Shown: in pieces, positions 5,723 to 8,783 of the stretch
How positions within the stretch are numbered: position 1 is the first letter of the stretch
Layout of the letters: every line of letters starts with the position of its first letter
Source: Candidatus Sordicultor fermentans
Lineage (GTDB): Bacteria > Atribacterota > Atribacteria > Atribacterales > Caldatribacteriaceae
DNA: 8,783 nucleotides
Direction: 5' to 3'
Assembly: GCA_002385475.1 (NCBI GenBank)
Contig: DGDO01000009.1
Location: 1-8,783 of the forward strand
Made by a program: the position numbers and the translations under genes
The notes under the pieces: generated by a model
Databases searched by the model: none
What the model was told of the DNA's origin: nothing
Seen by the model: the letters and a program-made list of their open reading frames with translations, nothing else

Positions 5723-6916
5723 TTATTGGAATTCTTCTTTAATTTTTTGCTCCAATTCCCAGGGTATCAAGTAGGTATCCTGATAACGATACTCAATTTT
5801 TTCTCCATTTCTTACTGTAGTTTCTACGGTTAAGAGTCCTTCTTTCTCTCCCTTTCTCTCTAAGGAAACAATTTGCGTTTCCCAGGTTTTTTGCAGGGAG
5901 TTCTCCTTTTCTCCCCATATTTCACATATTAAGCTCTCTTCCTGGAGATAGGCAAAAATAACTACTTTCTGTGTAGGATAGAAGAATCGAAGGTCTTTAC
6001 TCCCATAGCTTACCGCTGCGTCTCTTCCTGGGGGAACATAAGAGGTGGTTTCTGAATATCCGGAATGGGGATGACGTTCTAAAATTTGAGCTTCAGTGCC
6101 TAATAGAGCATTATATAAAGTAGAAGATACCTGGCATACTCCTCCTCCATAACCGGGAGATAGTCTTCCGTTAACCATTATATTGGTTTCGAGGTAACCA
6201 TCCTCTTTTTCTGCTCTGCCTACTATGTTGTTGAAGGAGAAAATTTCTCCTTTTTCTAATATATAACCGTTGATGGAAGAAGAGGCCTTTTGAATATTAT
6301 AAACTGTGGGTTCGTCTTTACCTTCAAGGGAAGTTTGATAACGGGCTAATAGATGAGGGGTTCCCAGTTTTTCAAGAATAATGGAGGTGTCAATTTTCGG
6401 CTGCAGGAGTTGAAAGGTAGTGAGAGTTATTTCTTCTTTTCCCCGGGAGAGAGCTTCTCGGAGCTCTAATATTGCTCTTTCCTCATCAAGCCTTTTCCCT
6501 TCCCGGGAGGGAATTACCCTTTTTTCCTCTAAGCGAGCGTCTTCTGGGGTAGAATAAGTTTTTTGAGCTAAGTCATCCAGGAGGCTTTTGACCTTTTCTT
6601 CATCCCAGGAAAACATAAGGGGAACTGTTTCTCCCTCTCCTTTGAGGATAAACCTTTTCATTGCCTCAATGTTCCAGGAAATTCCCAGTTCTTTTTTATT
6701 GAGGGAAATGGTTAAACCATTCACTTTAAGGGAGAGAGGAGATTCCAACCACCTCTCTTCCATTATCTCTAAAAAAGAGGATAGCTCGCTTTTTTTAAGG
6801 TCGCCTAAATCAACACCTAATAGATTGCCTTCAATTGGCTGAGAGCAAGAAGAAAGAAACAAAGATAAAAGTACTATTTCTGTAATTAATAAGATTAGGT
6901 GCCATCTACGGAGCAT
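5723..6916 (-). CDS. VanW-family lipoprotein with an N-terminal PG-binding-like domain
   Basis: The 397-residue protein begins with a lipoprotein signal (hydrophobic 7-21, lipobox LSSC, Cys24). Residues about 55-165 resemble the PG_binding_4 domain that precedes VanW (LSLKVNGLTISLNKKELGIS, later RLDEERAILELREAL). The VanW domain occupies about 190-320 with the signature GGGVCQVSSTLYNALL (257-272), ERHPHSGYS (280-288) and GRDAAVSYGSKDLRFFY (297-313). VanW proteins are surface-anchored, sometimes found in vancomycin resistance clusters, but here no van genes surround it; a cell-wall-associated role is inferred. The C-terminal beta-rich tail (LLTVETTVRNGEKIEYRYQD) replaces the G5 domain seen in some relatives. 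It starts 29 bases after the foldase stop. No clear ribosome binding site precedes ATG 6916, so translation may depend on the upstream gene. Confidence 0.93.
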   Translation of the reverse strand: MLRRWHLILLITEIVLLSLFLSSCSQPIEGNLLGVDLGDLKKSELSSFLEIMEERWLESPLSLKVNGLTISLNKKELGISWNIEAMKRFILKGEGETVPLMFSWDEEKVKSLLDDLAQKTYSTPEDARLEEKRVIPSREGKRLDEERAILELREALSRGKEEITLTTFQLLQPKIDTSIILEKLGTPHLLARYQTSLEGKDEPTVYNIQKASSSINGYILEKGEIFSFNNIVGRAEKEDGYLETNIMVNGRLSPGYGGGVCQVSSTLYNALLGTEAQILERHPHSGYSETTSYVPPGRDAAVSYGSKDLRFFYPTQKVVIFAYLQEESLICEIWGEKENSLQKTWETQIVSLERKGEKEGLLTVETTVRNGEKIEYRYQDTYLIPWELEQKIKEEFQ

Positions 6917-6945
6917 GGTTATTTTCTAATACTTTTCTTTAGAAT

Positions 6946-8019
6946 TCACGGGGTAGGAATTTCTTCTCTATTTTCTTCTTTACCAGTCGCTTCCGGAGAA
7001 CTCTGAGGAGCGGTGTCGGCCTCTGGAGATGAGCTTTCTACGGCTATCTGCAAGGACTCAGCTATGGTAATTTTACTTTTCTCCCGCAACTCAGCCACTA
7101 GATGGTTAACTTTGACTCTTTTTTGCTCTTCTTTTAAAAGCTTTTCTATGTTTTCTTTTACCTCTTCATATTTTTTTTCTTCCTGGGGTTTAAACTCTAT
7201 TATCTGATAGATACAGTAGTGCTCTCCCACCTTAATTACAGGAGTAATAGCCAGAGGTTTGTCCTTGAGAGGAGCGAGAACTTCTTTTACCTCGGGAGGC
7301 AAGGTAGTTTCACTCACCCATCCTAAGTCTCCTCCCTGAGAAGCATAGGAATCTTGAGAATTATCTTTAGCCAGCTGGGCAAAATCTTCTCCTACATACA
7401 AACGTTTTAAGACTGCCTCGGCCTCTTCTTGAGAAGAAAAAGTCATCTGCCGCAGGTGATATTGAGGAGGAGTGGTGAAAAGGGATTTATTTTCTTCATA
7501 GTATTTTTGTATTTCTTCTTCTGGTATGGTGATTTCTTCTGCCAGGCTGTCTTCCAGTTTTTGAATCATCAATTCTCTTTTTATGGCTTCCCGCAGAGCA
7601 GCGAGATTGAATCCCTGATATCCTAAATATCTTCGAAAATCTTCTTCAGAGGGGAATTGGGCCTTGATAAGTTCTATTTGTTCTTCTATTTCAGAAGAGG
7701 AAACCTTAATTCTTCTCGATTTGGCTTCCTGGTAGAGAAGCTCGTTTTGAATCAGGTTTTCCAGTATTAAACGGCGCAAGAAAGTTATAGAATTTTCGTC
7801 CATCTGGTTGAGAGTTTTAGAATCGTACTGAGAAATTAGATTACGAAAGGCTTGGTCCAGTTCATAAAAAGTGATAGCTGTACCATTGACTGTAGCTGCT
7901 ACTGCCTGGTTGCCTCCCCCTGAGCGGCGAGAACCGTAACCGTAATAAATAGTTACAGCAAAAGCTATTACCACAATTATGAGTATTACATCTAAATGCT
8001 TGCGCAAACTTCTCAACAT
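6946..8019 (-). CDS. Membrane-anchored PpiC-type peptidyl-prolyl isomerase (SurA/PrsA-like foldase)
   Basis: Residues 9-27 are a single membrane anchor (LDVILIIVVIAFAVTIYYG) with no lipobox, leaving the rest outside the membrane. Residues about 40-175 are a SurA_N-like helical chaperone domain beginning AATVNGTAITFYELDQAF. Residues about 185-277 are a parvulin rotamase domain with YHLRQMTFSS, FAQLAKDNSQDSYASQGGDL, GWV, LPPEVKEVLAPLK and YCIYQIIE. A charged helix follows, then a Ser/Pro/Glu-rich tail (328-357) that is probably disordered. Such proteins help exported proteins fold. ATG 8019 is preceded by AGAGGTGG at about 5 bases. It is the first gene of an operon with the VanW lipoprotein, a pairing consistent with surface-protein maturation. 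A promoter lies at 8062-8091. Confidence 0.93.
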   Translation of the reverse strand: MLRSLRKHLDVILIIVVIAFAVTIYYGYGSRRSGGGNQAVAATVNGTAITFYELDQAFRNLISQYDSKTLNQMDENSITFLRRLILENLIQNELLYQEAKSRRIKVSSSEIEEQIELIKAQFPSEEDFRRYLGYQGFNLAALREAIKRELMIQKLEDSLAEEITIPEEEIQKYYEENKSLFTTPPQYHLRQMTFSSQEEAEAVLKRLYVGEDFAQLAKDNSQDSYASQGGDLGWVSETTLPPEVKEVLAPLKDKPLAITPVIKVGEHYCIYQIIEFKPQEEKKYEEVKENIEKLLKEEQKRVKVNHLVAELREKSKITIAESLQIAVESSSPEADTAPQSSPEATGKEENREEIPTP

Positions 8020-8061
8020 TCAGTCCACCTCTGTGACTTCTAAGTTTTTAACATCTTTAGA

Positions 8062-8091
8062 ATACTACTCCATTAGTTCATTTTCTGTCAA
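8062..8091 (-). promoter_or_regulatory. Promoter of the PpiC-VanW operon
   Basis: On the minus strand a perfect -35 box TTGACA (8091-8086) is followed after 18 bases by TAGTAT (8067-8062, four of six consensus bases). It lies about 43 bases upstream of the foldase start codon. This is the best sigma-70-type promoter in the window. Confidence 0.6.
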
Positions 8092-8234
8092 CTGCTTAGG
8101 GGCTTTTGTGTGGTTATTCTGTGATAATGTCACCCTTAAAACTCTTGAAAAGCTGCTTCTTTAGTAGCAGAATGAAAGATTAATAGGACAGCTTGCGGTG
8201 TCCCCCTCCTTATCATCGTAAAAAGCGAAGTGCT

Positions 8235-8276
8235 CCGCGGCGATCTCTCTTTTTTGTCACCGCGAGGCCCGTGACA
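8235..8276. repeat. REP-like palindromic remnant
   Basis: CCGCGGCGATCTC is followed by TGTCAC (8255-8260), CGCGAGGCCC, and GTGACA (8271-8276), a 6-bp stem. The combination of GCGATCTC and GTCACCGCGAGG resembles the widespread bacterial intergenic repeat built from GTCATTGCGAGG and GCAATCTC. It looks like a decayed copy. Confidence 0.5.
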
Positions 8277-8320
8277 GCTTCTTGGGTGGATTATGTGTAG
8301 GAAAAACGAAAAAGAATAGT

Positions 8321-8455
8321 CTGCGGCGCTAAAAACAAAAGGCAAACAAAAAAACATGAAAATGCAAAAACCACTGGGAGAGGAAAACAGACAGCCTGCA
8401 GCGTAAGATTAAAAGACTAAAAAACCTAAAAAGCAAAGACCGCTGGTGGGAAAAC
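8321..8455. repeat. Two imperfect A-rich direct repeats of ~70 nt
   Basis: CTGCGGCG (8321), GCAAAAACCACTGGG (8364) and GGAAAAC (8382) recur in the same order as CTGCAGCG (8396), GCAAAGACCGCTGG (8433) and GGAAAAC (8449). The offset is 67-75 bases. Between anchors both are A-rich with similar rhythm. A looser third echo may lie at 8603 (GCAAAAACATGG). Confidence 0.5.
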
Positions 8456-8466
8456 CATCCACCATA

Positions 8467-8490
8467 TAAAGGGAAAAGAATTCCCCTTTA
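8467..8490. repeat. Hairpin TAAAGGG/CCCTTTA
   Basis: TAAAGGG (8467-8473) pairs with CCCTTTA (8484-8490), extended by AA/TT with one bulged C. A pyrimidine-rich tract (TTCCTTTCTTTTCTTTCTC) follows, interrupted by C, so it is only a weak terminator candidate on the plus strand. Confidence 0.5.
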
Positions 8491-8521
8491 TCAATTCCTT
8501 TCTTTTCTTTCTCTCTCTCTT

Positions 8522-8573
8522 TTTTCCGGGTTAGGGTGGTGAATCGCGCCGCCGCCCTATAAACCCCGGAAAA
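8522..8573. repeat. Long bipartite GC hairpin
   Basis: TTTTCCGGG (8522-8530) pairs perfectly with CCCGGAAAA (8565-8573). After a small internal loop, AGGGTGG (8533-8539) pairs with CCGCCCT (8552-8558), including one G-T wobble, around a 12-base loop. It is the strongest structure in the window. The A/T-rich outer arms make it symmetrical on both strands, as in small mobile repeats or bidirectional terminators. Confidence 0.75.
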
Positions 8574-8612
8574 GACGAAAAGACAAAAAGACAAAATAAA
8601 AAGCAAAAACAT

Positions 8613-8778
8613 GGATTCCCGATAAAAAATTTCGGGAATGACGGAGGGGGTTGTTCCTGAATGTATTTATTGCCTTTTTCCGTCACCCCTGAATGCCTCT
8701 ATCATCCCCAAGTCCCTATTCCTGAGTGTTTCTATCATCCCCTTGTCCGTCATTCCTGAATGCTTCTATCAGGAATCT
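8613..8778. repeat. REP/BIME-like cluster with ~33-nt degenerate repeats
   Basis: At the left, GGATTCCCGA...TCGGGAATGACGG forms a hairpin with perfect 8-bp arms (ATTCCCGA 8615-8622, TCGGGAAT 8632-8639). At the right the same type of unit occurs inverted, CCGTCATTCCTGA...TCAGGAATCT, again with perfect 8-bp arms (8752-8759, 8769-8776). Between them CCTGA(A/G)TG recurs at 8656, 8688, 8721 and 8755, spacings of 32, 33 and 34, most units reading CCTGAxTGxxTCTATCATCCCC. The GGATTCCCG...CGGGAATGACGG unit belongs to a well-known kind of bacterial intergenic palindromic repeat. Confidence 0.8.
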
Positions 8779-8783
8779 AAATT

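Larger units (their letters stand above)
8092..8783. other. Gene-free repeat-rich intergenic region
   Basis: Nearly 700 bases without a credible gene. The open frames here (such as 8136-8357 and 8409-8612, minus) have poor starts and low-complexity translations. The content is repeats: a small hairpin CTGCT/AGCAG (8153-8170), a palindromic remnant (8235-8276), two A-rich direct repeats (~8321-8455), two hairpins (8467-8490 and 8522-8573) and a repeat cluster (8613-8778). It could separate operons or be an accumulation site for small non-coding repeats. Confidence 0.75.

Noticed and set aside
5723..6916. Vancomycin-resistance cluster
   Set aside because: VanW-domain proteins are common outside resistance loci, and no vanH, vanA/B-type ligase, vanX or vanRS gene is present.
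8136..8612. Two minus-strand frames (8136-8357 and 8409-8612)
   Set aside because: The translations are low-complexity and pass through hairpins and A-rich repeats; no ribosome binding sites or family motifs.
8650..8783. CRISPR array
   Set aside because: The ~33-nt units repeat through their whole length with drift and have no alternation of constant repeats and unique spacers; no cas genes are nearby.

Overview
The window looks like a moderately low-GC bacterial chromosome. Lipoprotein-type signal peptides, a VanW-domain protein, a membrane-anchored parvulin foldase and AGGAGG-type ribosome binding sites would fit a Firmicutes-like or other deep-branching monoderm-type lineage. No gene here fixes the taxonomy, so this is a weak inference.

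Region 1 (1-~1995, + strand): a tyrosine recombinase gene, open at the window's left edge, stops exactly where its H-x-x-R catalytic box should begin. A degraded copy of its C-terminal part reappears about 1.47 kb later. Between the two lies a decayed IS110-family insertion sequence. It has a perfect 13-bp inverted repeat (459-471 / 1753-1765), about 290 nt of hairpin-rich non-coding leader, which is the place where IS110 elements encode their bridge RNA, and a transposase broken by a frameshift, an amber codon, an internal deletion and loss of its first catalytic Asp.

Region 2 (~1978-4513, - strand): accessory DNA in decay. From upstream to downstream on the minus strand it holds a frameshifted ImmA/IrrE-type (M78) metallopeptidase with HEVAH still visible, a frameshifted exported protein of the 'FRGIKWG' type, the C-terminal half of a second tyrosine recombinase that ends at HPHTL (again just before the catalytic Arg), an orphan 51-residue tail, and three tightly packed small genes. 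Of these three only the middle one suggests a fold (NTF2/SnoaL-like).

Region 3 (4550-8019): intact envelope and stress genes. An OsmC-family peroxidase-like gene (-) diverges from a lipoprotein gene (+). The lipoprotein gene converges on a two-gene minus-strand operon, PpiC-type foldase then VanW-family lipoprotein, driven by a promoter with a perfect TTGACA box. A hairpin terminator separates the convergent genes.

Region 4 (8020-8783): no believable gene. Past the foldase promoter it is a non-coding repeat field: a GCGAGG/GCGATCTC-type palindromic remnant, two A-rich direct repeats about 70 nt apart, a long bipartite GC hairpin, and a cluster of ~33-nt repeats bounded by two related hairpins (ATTCCCGA/TCGGGAAT and ATTCCTGA/TCAGGAAT) in opposite orientation.

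The left half therefore records repeated mobile-element traffic through recombinase genes, and the right half is conserved cell-envelope function. Candidates for something less described are the bridge-RNA leader of the dead IS110 element, the two recombinases broken at the same motif, and the three-gene cluster at 1978-3069.
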